From Strigamia acuminata (taxonomy: Eukaryota; Arthropoda; Chilopoda; Geophilomorpha; Linotaeniidae), in contig OX442315.1 of NCBI GenBank assembly GCA_949358305.1, forward strand, positions 6,163,875 to 6,227,874: a stretch of 64,000 bases of DNA, written 5' to 3'. The stretch's first letter is position 1. Every line of letters starts with the position of its first letter. The notes beneath the pieces were generated by a model, which did no database searches, was not told the origin of the DNA, and was given only the letters and a program-made list of their open reading frames with translations. Shown here piece by piece: positions 54,901 through 64,000 of this stretch. A program made the translations under genes and the position numbers.

Positions 54901-56096
54901 CAAAAATGGAAACGTTTAATGAACAAAAATGGAAACGTTTAATGAACAAAAATGGAAACGTTTAATGAACAAAAATGGAAACGTTTAATGAACAAAAATG
55001 GAAACGTTTAATGAACAAAAATGGAAACGTTTAATGAACAAAAATGGAAACGTTTAATGAACAAAAATGGAAACGTTTAATGAACAAAAATGGAAACGTT
55101 TAATGAACAAAAATGGAAACGTTTAATGAACAAAAATGGAAACGTTTAATGAACAAAAATGGAAACGTTTAATGAACAAAAATGGAAACGTTTAATGAAC
55201 AAAAATGGAAACGTTTAATGAACAAAAATGGAAACGTTTAATGAACAAAAATGGAAACGTTTAATGAACAAAAATGGAAACGTTTAATGAACAAAAATGG
55301 AAACGTTTAATGAACAAAAATGGAAACGTTTAATGAACAAAAATGGAAACGTTTAATGAACAAAAATGGAAACGTTTAATGAACAAAAATGGAAACGTTT
55401 AATGAACAAAAATGGAAACGTTTAATGAACAAAAATGGAAACGTTTAATGAACAAAAATGGAAACGTTTAATGAACAAAAATGGAAACGTTTAATGAACA
55501 AAAATGGAAACGTTTAATGAACAAAAATGGAAACGTTTAATGAACAAAAATGGAAACGTTTAATGAACAAAAATGGAAACGTTTAATGAACAAAAATGGA
55601 AACGTTTAATGAACAAAAATGGAAACGTTTAATGAACAAAAATGGAAACGTTTAATGAACAAAAATGGAAACGTTTAATGAACAAAAATGGAAACGTTTA
55701 ATGAACAAAAATGGAAACGTTTAATGAACAAAAATGGAAACGTTTAATGAACAAAAATGGAAACGTTTAATGAACAAAAATGGAAACGTTTAATGAACAA
55801 AAATGGAAACGTTTAATGAACAAAAATGGAAACGTTTAATGAACAAAAATGGAAACGTTTAATGAACAAAAATGGAAACGTTTAATGAACAAAAATGGAA
55901 ACGTTTAATGAACAAAAATGGAAACGTTTAATGAACAAAAATGGAAACGTTTAATGAACAAAAATGGAAACGTTTAATGAACAAAAATGGAAACGTTTAA
56001 TGAACAAAAATGGAAACGTTTAATGAACAAAAATGGAAACGTTTAATGAACAAAAATGGAAACGTTTAATGAACAAAAATGGAAAAGTTTAATGAA
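51981..56096. repeat. 23-bp satellite array, about 179 units
   Basis: Unit AACAAAAATGGAAAMGTTTA + ATG, where M is A in about the first 22 units, mixed up to about 52960, then C in nearly all of the rest, and A again in the last unit. The ATGG positions in the first (51986) and last (56080) units differ by 4,094 = 178 x 23, so no net insertion or deletion exists in the array. One unit near 54859 reads ATTG. No frame is open. The right edge abuts an LRR fragment. Confidence 0.97.
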
Positions 56097-56330
56097 AGCT
56101 TTTCGCAATTAATAATACAGACTTTTTCTAAACTTGTACGCGATGGTAGTAACGTTTTCATTTGTTCTTTGGCGATTAAGGAGATTTCACAGTTTACACG
56201 CAGTTGATGCAAGTTTTTCAACGGAGCAGTCATAATATCATCGGAAATTGAACAATACCGTACGTTAATGTTAATGTCTCTAACATTTGCCAAGCACGGT
56301 CAACAAGTCGGATGTTGACTCGACCACAGA
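56097..56330 (-). pseudogene. F-box-like/LRR gene fragment cut by the satellite
   Basis: Middle LRRs only: VNIRLVDRAWQMLETL near 56325-56275, then after a frame change APLKNLHQLRV, KEQMKTLL and LEKVCIINCEKL. It ends exactly where the satellite begins; the C-terminal part is not found on the far side of the array. It is joined in the same orientation to the 3' end of the intact gene 56300-57634. Confidence 0.75.
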
Positions 56331-57634
56331 TTAGAAAGAAACTCTACGAACAAATCCAGGTCTTTACTATTGACGTAACGTATAATTTCATTATATGCTG
56401 AAACATCGATAAGATCACAATAATGGAGGACTAACTTATTCATTGGATTTGGCACGCCCAGTAATTTGATGATCGAAGTGGAAGTAATTTTGCTGCAAAA
56501 TGTAAAGTCCAAAGTTTTCAGACATTGTAGCGAATTCGATTCAGCAAGTTCCGAAATTAAATCGTCAGAAACATTCATTCCACAATTAGAAAACCACAAT
56601 TTTTCTAAGTGTTCACACCGCACAATTAACGATTTCATTTCTTGTCCAGTCATGAAGAAATCGCTGCTTAAACGCAGTTGACGTAAGTTCTTCAACGGGG
56701 CATTACCAATACCATCACTTTGAAGGTAAATTGAACAATCTGATAATGATAATTTCTCTAACATTGGCCAAATGCGATGAATAAGTCCAACATTGACGCG
56801 TCTTACTCCATACAGCTTCAGACTCTTCAATCGTTGTGCCCACACTAAAATATTTAAATCCACATGATCTTCAAAGAAATAAATGTCTAACACTCTTAAA
56901 TTCGGAAAAAAGGTCTTCAGGATGGGAATATCTTTGGCATACGTCGCAGGCAATTTTTCGATGCAATAAGTGCGCGATGTATTCAATCGTTGCGGTAACT
57001 TAAGATATAATTCGTCCCAATGATCGTGTTTAAACACTTTTAAAACGGGCAGTTGGTTGAGAAGGAACAAACAGTCATTGGCCATGACATCAGTTGACTT
57101 AATATTCAACCATTCGAGCTTCACGCAGCGACTTAACGACCGGAGCCCATCGTTAGTGACGTGTAGGCTAAACGAAGCGTCGAGATGTGTTAAGAGCGGA
57201 CAATTCGTTCCGATTGCAGCAGCAACACCGTCCGTGAATTTGCGTGGAGACCTGAGCTTGAGGCGTTCAAGTTTCGGTAAGCTCCATACCAGTTTGATTA
57301 TGGATGCAGTTGACACATCGAGATCATATTCTAAGGTTAAATCCATAAGGTTATTGCACACTTTCCCGATTTCATCGTATAGAGGAGTCATGGTCGTACT
57401 AAACAGATGCAAATGGTGTAGTGATACGACGCGGGAATGAATGAAAATGTCCGACTGCAAACGTCGATCGGTTTTGCCATCATCAAATTGCACACACAGT
57501 CTTTCAAATATGTTGTTGATAAGCACGGGCGGTAAGCTTACTAGTCGATCTTGTACCTCTCGCTCTTCGTAATGAACAGTCACCACATTTAAACACAGTT
57601 CTTCCAGGGTTGCGATTGATTTTGTGCGCGGCAT
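56300..57634 (-). CDS. F-box-like/LRR protein, block 2, open, altered tail
   Basis: 444 codons from ATG 57634 (MPRTKSIATLEELCLNVVTV). F-box-like VSLPPVLINNIFERLCVQ, then HSRVVSLHHLHLF, which resembles block 3 rather than block 2 (HSGVTSLRRLKMF), while later LRRs are typical block 2 (LDLNILVWAQRL type). This suggests a recombinant gene. The tail SKDLDLFVEF is followed by about 12 extra residues (LSNLWSSQHPTC), because the normal stop was lost where another LRR fragment was joined. No internal lesion. Confidence 0.82.
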   Translation of the reverse strand: MPRTKSIATLEELCLNVVTVHYEEREVQDRLVSLPPVLINNIFERLCVQFDDGKTDRRLQSDIFIHSRVVSLHHLHLFSTTMTPLYDEIGKVCNNLMDLTLEYDLDVSTASIIKLVWSLPKLERLKLRSPRKFTDGVAAAIGTNCPLLTHLDASFSLHVTNDGLRSLSRCVKLEWLNIKSTDVMANDCLFLLNQLPVLKVFKHDHWDELYLKLPQRLNTSRTYCIEKLPATYAKDIPILKTFFPNLRVLDIYFFEDHVDLNILVWAQRLKSLKLYGVRRVNVGLIHRIWPMLEKLSLSDCSIYLQSDGIGNAPLKNLRQLRLSSDFFMTGQEMKSLIVRCEHLEKLWFSNCGMNVSDDLISELAESNSLQCLKTLDFTFCSKITSTSIIKLLGVPNPMNKLVLHYCDLIDVSAYNEIIRYVNSKDLDLFVEFLSNLWSSQHPTC

Positions 57635-58410
57635 GTTGACAGGAATTCGCCATGAAATGTCTAATCACAGAACGGCTGCTTTCCTCGCAATCACGTGGCT
57701 ACATCTACAGTGTATCTTGGGTAACAAATGGCGCTAAATTCGATTTGAGAACTCTTTTGATCGAGGTTTTGGGAGATTTGTTGATTGTTGTTGCCGCTGA
57801 TACTAAAAAATCTTCTTTTGCTTTAGTTTTAGTTTAGGCACTAAATTTATAACTTTACTGTCTTGAAAATTAGTTTTAACGACAAAAGTATTCGTTTTTT
57901 TACTCATGAAATTGGTTTTTCCACCTAATAAATTCTTTATTTTCTACTTGATACCGGTAAATTCGTTCGAACACCTAATTTATTTTTGCATCTAAAAACC
58001 GCATTTACCAATGATCCGTTGTAAACTGTAGCTCTGATTTTAAACATTAAAATTGAATTTTTAAATGCAAACAAAATGCAAAAAAATGTTTTTATACATA
58101 TGTATTTTTCTATAATTATTTATTTTTTATTTATTTAGTTTTCTACAAAAATAGTCTCTTTTTGTGATTCTCAAAACTAACACTATTAAATAAGAATGTT
58201 TGATTCACATTAAAAAAAATAGTTTAAAATTGGCCGCTCTGCAGAGCTCAGAATAAATACTATTCAAAGTACTAGTAATGTACCAGGTACTATTAAATTC
58301 GATTCGTGTTAATTGGATGATTTTCTGATTTGAAAAACAAGAGATGGCTGATTGATTATCTATTTATTATAACTCCAGTTTGTGGGACTGATTTTTGCAA
58401 ATGCCAACAT
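57635..58410. other. intergenic, AT-rich, no gene seen
   Basis: A 61-codon plus-strand ORF (57652-57837) has no recognisable feature. No repeats found by eye. Confidence 0.4.
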
Positions 58411-58776
58411 TCATTGTGAATTTGTCGGGCGCCAATTCATCATATCCGACAATTTCAGCAACAAAATTGCCAGCGAGATGGCCACGACGATGGTGAACAA
58501 AAAACTCAACCATTTGATGACTGGCCGCTACGAATTGTTATGAGTACATGACTGTTTGGGATTGAATTTATTTTCTTTTAAAAATAACATCGCTTCTCGA
58601 ATTTTTTCTTTCTGTTCTAATCGAATTTGATCATCGATTTTGATGTTTTTCAATAAATTCCGAAATTTGACGGACAAATTTGAGTATTGCAGTGTTGTAT
58701 TTTCAAGAGTGTGAATTGCAGCAGTAGGCAAACATACTTGGAAAAATGTAAATGTGTAAATGTTTAAACTGCACAC
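58411..58776 (-). pseudogene. second copy of the small tail-anchored membrane protein family
   Basis: Contains the first-exon sequence VCLPTAAIHTLENTTLQYSN and KIDDQIRLEQKEKI, running into FLKENKFNPKQ, then an in-frame TAG and the membrane segment LSFLFTIVVAISLAILLLK to a stop at 58411. The middle exon present at 43.5 kb is absent. The TAG and CGGCCAG before the membrane segment match the intron end of the other copy, so it may be spliced; otherwise it is a pseudogene. Confidence 0.5.
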
Positions 58777-59229
58777 AAACTCAGACGTTTATTCGCTTTG
58801 ACACGCTTATATCCATTATTGGCTTTTTGCTGCGATTTGATTATTGAGTCATTTGCCATTTCGTTCGCAAATAACGTCATTTCTTAGTCATTTCGGCCAT
58901 AGGTGGAGTCACAGCTACAAGAGGCCGTTTATTGTGTACTGAATATTTTTATTCCGACCCATCTGTTGGATTAAAAAGTGTATAAAAAATCAGGATGGAT
59001 CCTGGATAAATTGTGTTAAAAAAGATAAAAAATCAAGTATCGAATCATTTAATATTACAATTATTATAAACAATTTTCCTGTTCCAGTATTATCATATGT
59101 TTGTGCTTAGCTTGTTATTTGGACTGATTGAGTGATTAATTGTTCACAGTTTTAAAATTATTTTATATTTTGATGTATTTTGATAAAAACAGATTTTATT
59201 TACTGCAGTTTTATTTTACTTTTATATAT
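58777..59229. other. block-2 LRR 3' flank
   Basis: Shared segment GTCATTTCGGCCATAGGTGG ... through TTTTATTTACTGCAGTTTTA (58880-59215), as at 44.0, 46.1 and 49.1 kb. Confidence 0.5.
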
Positions 59230-60561
59230 TCATTCAATAAAATATACGACCAAATCCAAGTTCATACTTTTGACGTAACTTATAATTTCATTACATGCTG
59301 AAACATTGATAAGATCACAGCTACAGAGGAATAACTTGTTCATTGGATTTGGCACATCCAGTAATTTTATGATCGAATTGGAAGTAATTTTGCTACAGAA
59401 TGTAAATTCCAATGTTTTCAGACATTGTAGCGTATTCGATTCAACAAGTTCCGAAATTAAATCGTCAGAAACATTAATTCCACACCGATAAAAGGACAAT
59501 ATTTCTAAGTGGTCACACGGTACAATTAACGATTTCACTTCTTGTCTAGTCATGAATAAATTCCAGTTTAAATACAGTTGACGTAAGTTCTTCAACGAAG
59601 CATTAACAATACCATCGCTTTGATTGGAAATTGAACATTCTGATAATAATAATTTCTCTAACATTGGCCAAATGTGATGTATAAGTCCAATATTGACCCG
59701 TCTTAATTCGTACAGCTTGAGACTCGTCAATCGTTGTGCCCACGCTAAAATATTAAAATCCAGAGGATTATGATTATCTTCGGAATATATGTCGAACGCT
59801 CTTAAATTCGGAAAACAGATTTTCAGCATGGGAATATCTGCGGCAAATAATTCACAGCCAGGCAATTTTTCCATGCAATAAGTGCGCCATGTTTCGTTTG
59901 TATTCAATCGTTTTGTCAACATAAGAAATAATTCTTCCCACGCATTGTGTTTAAACACTTTTAAAACGGGCAGTTGGTTGAGAAGGAACAAACAGCCCTT
60001 GGTCGTGGCACCAGTTGACCTAATATTCAAACATTCGAGCTTGACGCAGTGACTTAACGACCGGAGCCCAACGTCAGCGACTAATTTGCAAAACGCAATG
60101 TCGAGATGTGTTAAGAGCGGACAATTCGTTCCGATTGCAGCAACAACTTCATCAGTGATTTTGCATGGAGACCTGAGCTTGAGATGTTGAAGTTTCGATA
60201 AGCTCCGTACCAGTTTGATTATGGATGCAGTTGGCACATCAAGATCATCTTCTAAGGTTAAATCCACGAGATTTTTACATACTAGGCTTATTCTATCGCA
60301 AAGAATAGTCATACGCCTACCAAACATTTTTAACCGGCGTAGTGATGTTACGCCGGAATGAATATAAATGTTTAACGGCAAATGTCCATCGGTACCGTTC
60401 TCTGACGATTCGTATTGCTGACACAGTCGTTCAAATATGTTGTTGATGAGCACCGGGGGTAGATTTCGCAGTTGGTTTTGCATCTTTTGCTCTTTGTATA
60501 TGGGAATGACCACATTTAAACACATTTCTTCCAAACGCGATGCTGATTTCCTGCGTGGCAT
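59230..60561 (-). CDS. F-box-like/LRR protein, block 2, intact
   Basis: 443 codons from ATG 60561 (MPRRKSASRLEEMCLNVVIP). F-box-like RNLPPVLINNIFERLCQQ (about 33-50); LRRs include KITDEVVAAIGTNCPLLTHL, LVADVGLRSLSHCVKLECLN and GINVSDDLISELVESNTLQC; ends SMNLDLVVYFIE. No lesion. It is the last LRR gene before the LTR-type element at 60.7 kb. As for the others, the SCF receptor role is inferred from the F-box-like segment plus LRRs. Confidence 0.85.
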   Translation of the reverse strand: MPRRKSASRLEEMCLNVVIPIYKEQKMQNQLRNLPPVLINNIFERLCQQYESSENGTDGHLPLNIYIHSGVTSLRRLKMFGRRMTILCDRISLVCKNLVDLTLEDDLDVPTASIIKLVRSLSKLQHLKLRSPCKITDEVVAAIGTNCPLLTHLDIAFCKLVADVGLRSLSHCVKLECLNIRSTGATTKGCLFLLNQLPVLKVFKHNAWEELFLMLTKRLNTNETWRTYCMEKLPGCELFAADIPMLKICFPNLRAFDIYSEDNHNPLDFNILAWAQRLTSLKLYELRRVNIGLIHHIWPMLEKLLLSECSISNQSDGIVNASLKNLRQLYLNWNLFMTRQEVKSLIVPCDHLEILSFYRCGINVSDDLISELVESNTLQCLKTLEFTFCSKITSNSIIKLLDVPNPMNKLFLCSCDLINVSACNEIISYVKSMNLDLVVYFIE

Positions 60562-60718
60562 GTCGACTGTAGGATACGAATGATGAAAGTCGCGAACACG
60601 TGGGCGACACTTGCAAGGTTTGCTTTAAAATGACACCGATTGTCGTACGGTGGCGCTTGCGTCGGGACTGACAAAAGAAATGGAAAAAATGTCTAAAAAG
60701 GCAATCAGTGTCAGGTTG

Positions 60719-61875
60719 TGACAATCCTCGAATATTATTAACCCCAAGTGTAGTAAAATCTAAGATTGCCGATGCTTTTAAAAAGACTTACACATAATAT
60801 AAATAATTACTAATTTTATAATTTAACTCTGACTTTAATAAAAATACTTTTCTCTGAAAGGATGATAATTCCGACCCGGAATTATCTTACAATAATAAAT
60901 CTTATAAATAATAATTTACAATGCTGGGTTTTCCAGACTTTGAGAACATAGCAAAATAGAATGTTAATTAATGTATTCTCTTAATACGAAATATACTATG
61001 ACTAGGAAAAGTGAAATAAGGAAAAATACTGAGGCGATGAACACGATTGATTCCGTCCGGAATCGGCGGATTGCATCCAATCGTTCGGCGTGGATGATGG
61101 CGTTCGCTCCGACGTCAAATTGGAAGTTGACGTTGGCCTCGGTCCTCGTCTGCGTCCTGGCGGGCTGTGGCTCGTCTGGGACTGCTATTATCTCGAGATA
61201 CGCGGGTTGTGGTTGCGTCTCGTCCGTGGCGTCTTCGTACGTCTCGGGAATTGGTTCCAACGGAATATTTCCACTCATACGAGCGGAATACAAACGCAAG
61301 CGGAATTCCGCTGTCTTAGTCGGGAAATCCCGTAAACTAGATCTGCTTACGTTCGGCAACGTGATGAATCTTCCTCCCTCGGTCCAGCGTTTGTTGCGGC
61401 GGTGGACGAGCGTTCTAGCCGTGGCGAACTGAAGATTCTTGACTCTTTTTGGCTAAGAGTGTTGGCCAACTCTTACTTGGAGAAGAGTGTAATCCCTCTC
61501 TTCGGCGGGAAGAGAATTACCGATAATATCCTGAAATAACCGTTGTGTTATTTCAAGAAGTGAGCCCAGAGTCCAAATGAAGTGATTATCTCAAACAAAC
61601 AATGATTTTCAATAGTTTTCAGTTGTGTGTTTTTGTGAGATGTTTTCAGGTTCATGGTTTGGTTCAGACTGAGTTCTTAGCAGCTGCTCTCACTGCTAAC
61701 AGGATGTAGCACATCCTGTAGTCCCTAGATCTTATCTTGTTTCCCACACAAGATAGGGGCTACATCCTGTGTGCCTGGATGATTCTTGCAATCCTTTTGG
61801 TACTCAAATTAGACTCACATAAAATTATCAGATTTAAGGAATTTCCTTTATTAGTCGTAATTTGGGATTACCACA
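60719..61875 (-). mobile_element. LTR-like segment of a minus-strand element
   Basis: On the minus strand it begins TGTGGTAATCCC directly after a polypurine tract and ends near GGATTGTCA, where the block-2 LRR 5' flank resumes (about 60718). An AATAAA lies close to its start, and hairpin-forming GGATGTAGCACATCC lies at about 61705. No second LTR is in the window, so the assignment rests on structure only. Confidence 0.45.
60964..61278 (-). CDS. small single-pass membrane protein ORF inside the LTR-like segment
   Basis: 104 residues from ATG 61278; an in-frame TTG at 61359 would give 131. An acidic, Pro-rich N-terminal part (PLEPIPETYEDATDE) is followed by a C-terminal transmembrane segment IVFIASVFFLISLFLVIVYF and a short basic tail. 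No signal peptide. It could be a tail-anchored host or element protein, or the end of a spliced membrane protein. I do not recognise it. Confidence 0.45.
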   Translation of the reverse strand: MSGNIPLEPIPETYEDATDETQPQPAYLEIIAVPDEPQPARTQTRTEANVNFQFDVGANAIIHAERLDAIRRFRTESIVFIASVFFLISLFLVIVYFVLREYIN

Positions 61876-61889
61876 CTTCCCTCCTTTTT
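61876..61889 (-). other. polypurine tract
   Basis: Minus strand AAAAAGGAGGGAAG directly before TGTGG, as expected at the 3' LTR border of a retroelement. Confidence 0.5.
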
Positions 61890-61921
61890 AGGGGAGAAGT
61901 GGAACCACTTCTTCTTTTCCT

Positions 61922-63991
61922 TTATGCGTTGCTCAGATCCAAGGTCGGGACCGGGCTCTCCAAAATTGTGAACTTTGGGTTTCCTCTGTCTGGTCCAGAC
62001 GCCATTCCTGGATTGATCTTGAGCCATACTTCTTCAATGTCATGGATTCGGTCGTAGACGTGTCTGACTGGAATCTGGTATGTTTCTGGACATTCGTCGA
62101 TGTGTCTTCGGGCTTTTACCAGTCTGGCTTGGAGAATTGGGTCGGATCCACATTTGGCGTGGATTTCCAACCAGTCAAATGTTTCCTGACACAGCACCGA
62201 ATTATTCATCAATATGATTCTCGTGCTTGCGGAGAATTTTAGCAAAGGGTAGTAATATCGAATTTTTCCGTAATTGTTGTTGTCGATTACGGGCCCTTTA
62301 GGTTTCTCGTTTGCTTGCTGAGTTTTGCTCTCCGCGATTGCCCTTGAAATCTCTAGCAATTCCAATCGATGGCGGACGCGTTCTTCCTGCAACCTAGCGT
62401 CGGCTTGCACTAATCGTGGTGTTGGACACGCATCTGATTGCCATCCTGATGTGTAGCCCGAAGTTCGCTGATCCTTTTCTGGCGTAGGTTTGGATGCACT
62501 CGTTGAACTTTGGTGACCTGACGCAATGGCGGCAGCCATTGGTGTGTATGTGGCTTCAGGTCTGGACGAAGGCGGCTGTGGTCCAGGCGTCCGTCCGGTT
62601 GCGAATACTGGCATATATGGGTTTGTGGCTGGTGGCACGAATGGCTTCAATCCTAACTCAACTTCGGATTTTCTGGCTTGCCATTCCCCACGCAAGCGCA
62701 TGGCTCCCTGGCTTGCTGTCTCGCCGCTTGCGAGGGCTTTTCTGACTAAGTCCGCTCGCAGCTCGGCGGGGTCAGGTAATATCGACATCCAATTCTGTAT
62801 CATTTCCCTGGGAATTCCCATTGGCGACGACCATAGAAATGTTATTGCCATAAAGGCGTATTCGTCCGTTGCCAATACTCCTGGATATAGAATCCTTTGT
62901 GGCGCGCGAGTCATTCTTCGTTTGAAGCGCTTCAGGAATCTTTCGTTTTGCTCGTTTAGAGGGGTTTTCCTGAATTCTTCGGCATTCCGCTGCCAATCGA
63001 ATATTCCCTCATTTATCTGATCGTTTTGATAAATGTCCAAATGTGGTTTGAGCAGTTCTTGCGCTTCTTTTGCATATACTGAATATCTTTCGCACAATTT
63101 TCGGTAATCTTGATTAAATCCATCAACTGGCTGCATGGATATATTTCCCGAAAAATTGACTTGTGGTACATCAGGGACTGGAATTGATAAGTCCTCTTTC
63201 GGAAGTCGGTAACTCACGAGCTTTTCGTGTGGCATGATGTACTGTTGCACCTGCCTTGCGTCCTTGGTAGTTTTGGATGAATTCCTCAAACTTTCCGGAA
63301 TGCTCGCTTGTCTGTGTCTAGGCCGCAGAATCTTTCGAGGCTTGACAACTTCCTTCTTTTTCTCCAATGGTGGTGGAGGAGGTGGCGGTAGCGACTTCTC
63401 TCTTTCTGGACGATTTTCGTTCGACCAGATTATCGGTGAATGTCGACTGTGGTTTGAACTTCGCGTAGAACCTGGTGGCGTTCTTGGTCCTTTTTGTGCT
63501 ACTTCAGGATTGTTTTGCTGAAGTTCTGCGTCGCTTTGTCGTCCTTCAGTGGTCACCTGAACTGTTGTGGGCGTGATGTGAATGGTTCTATTCGGCCGCT
63601 GCTGTTGATAGCTGTGGCTTTTCTTCGTCACGACTTCGGATAAAATCTTCCAATCTTCCGGTGGAAGTTGGCGGCTCGATTCGGGTGGCGTTGGATAATT
63701 CTGGGTTCCAACGTACGTCTCTCGATGCCTTGGTGGAGGTGATCGCTGATGATGCGAGTTCCATCGATTTTGATGTTGGTCACGTCGACTTTGATGTTTT
63801 GATCTTGCGAGTCGACTTCGGAGATCTAGTCGTGTTCGCAAATCGCTGTAGTCTTGGTTGAGGATTTTCCTCTCAGGCTCATCTTCGTATGTCCGACGAC
63901 GTTCTTCGTCGGCTCTTTTCTTGTCCCCAATTTCTTTGGACATGACGGGATCTGCGCTCGAAAATACACCTGCCATATGGAGTTGGTGCAT
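61922..63991 (-). CDS. unrecognised 689-codon ORF, gag-like or host protein, reaches window edge
   Basis: Open from at least ATG 63991; the frame stays open to base 64000, so the true start may lie outside. About 1-150 is rich in Arg, Gln, Pro and Ser. A run of eight prolines and a basic KKKEVVKPRKILRPRHR stretch follow at about 200-230. The middle, about 290-440, is probably folded and helical (FNQDYRKLCERYSVYAKEAQ, GIPREMIQNWMSIL), then a Pro/Ser linker and a charged C-terminal helix-rich part ending PVPTLDLSNA. The stop is 33 bases before the polypurine tract, placing it as the last ORF of an LTR-type element. I see no protease, integrase, reverse transcriptase or zinc knuckle. It could be a gag of a non-autonomous element. 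Confidence 0.5.
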   Translation of the reverse strand: MHQLHMAGVFSSADPVMSKEIGDKKRADEERRRTYEDEPERKILNQDYSDLRTRLDLRSRLARSKHQSRRDQHQNRWNSHHQRSPPPRHRETYVGTQNYPTPPESSRQLPPEDWKILSEVVTKKSHSYQQQRPNRTIHITPTTVQVTTEGRQSDAELQQNNPEVAQKGPRTPPGSTRSSNHSRHSPIIWSNENRPEREKSLPPPPPPPLEKKKEVVKPRKILRPRHRQASIPESLRNSSKTTKDARQVQQYIMPHEKLVSYRLPKEDLSIPVPDVPQVNFSGNISMQPVDGFNQDYRKLCERYSVYAKEAQELLKPHLDIYQNDQINEGIFDWQRNAEEFRKTPLNEQNERFLKRFKRRMTRAPQRILYPGVLATDEYAFMAITFLWSSPMGIPREMIQNWMSILPDPAELRADLVRKALASGETASQGAMRLRGEWQARKSEVELGLKPFVPPATNPYMPVFATGRTPGPQPPSSRPEATYTPMAAAIASGHQSSTSASKPTPEKDQRTSGYTSGWQSDACPTPRLVQADARLQEERVRHRLELLEISRAIAESKTQQANEKPKGPVIDNNNYGKIRYYYPLLKFSASTRIILMNNSVLCQETFDWLEIHAKCGSDPILQARLVKARRHIDECPETYQIPVRHVYDRIHDIEEVWLKINPGMASGPDRGNPKFTILESPVPTLDLSNA

Positions 63992-64000
63992 CTCTGTTTG

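Noticed and set aside
51981-56096. CRISPR array
   Set aside because: Units are contiguous 23-bp tandem repeats without spacers, in a eukaryotic context.

Overview
The window looks like accessory chromosomal DNA from an animal, most likely an invertebrate. Spliced genes with GT/AG introns, TRAF-type zinc fingers joined to a MATH domain, F-box-like/leucine-rich-repeat (LRR) genes, and retroelements primed by animal-type tRNA-Met(i) and tRNA-Ser all point that way. I cannot name the species. The DNA is AT-rich and crowded with transposons, and nothing prokaryotic is visible.

0-12.3 kb: two tandem, same-strand copies of a TRAF-like gene. I could assemble both exon by exon into open 13- or 14-exon models: a Cys-pair N-terminus, two TRAF-type zinc fingers, a helical stalk built from small exons, and a C-terminal MATH domain. 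A third copy is reduced to promoter, first exon and part of intron 1 (5.9-6.4 kb). The introns hold hAT, mariner and piggyBac-like MITEs, a large foldback element and an expanded 20-bp minisatellite. A dead LINE lies between the genes.

13-60.6 kb: a tandem array of intronless F-box-like/LRR genes, nearly all on the minus strand. The genes fall into three sequence subfamilies arranged as three blocks: block 3 at 13-19.7 kb (only broken copies), block 1 at 20-42 kb, block 2 at 44-60.6 kb. Six copies are open (20.1, 40.9, 44.4, 49.5, 56.3 and 59.2 kb). The others are killed by nonsense codons, frameshifts, deletions or insertions. The clearest insertions are a Ty1/Copia element (216-bp LTRs, GAAAT duplication) plus a 972-bp foldback in one gene, and a 1,428-bp LTR-like insert (AGTC duplication) in another. 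Between blocks 3 and 1 is an intronless gene for a secreted Cys-rich, EF-hand protein with an unrecognised C-terminal domain. A small family of tail-anchored membrane proteins is scattered through block 2.

52-56.1 kb: a 4.1-kb satellite of about 179 head-to-tail 23-bp units with no net change in register, abutting a broken LRR gene.

60.7-64 kb: a probable LTR-type element on the minus strand: an LTR-like segment holding a small membrane-protein ORF, a polypurine tract, and a 689-codon unrecognised ORF running off the window.

Together, TRAF-like signalling/ubiquitin adaptors and F-box-like substrate receptors suggest a fast-evolving, ubiquitin-linked recognition cluster under birth-and-death evolution. 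That functional reading is inference; the gene structures, lesions and insertion junctions are read directly from the sequence.
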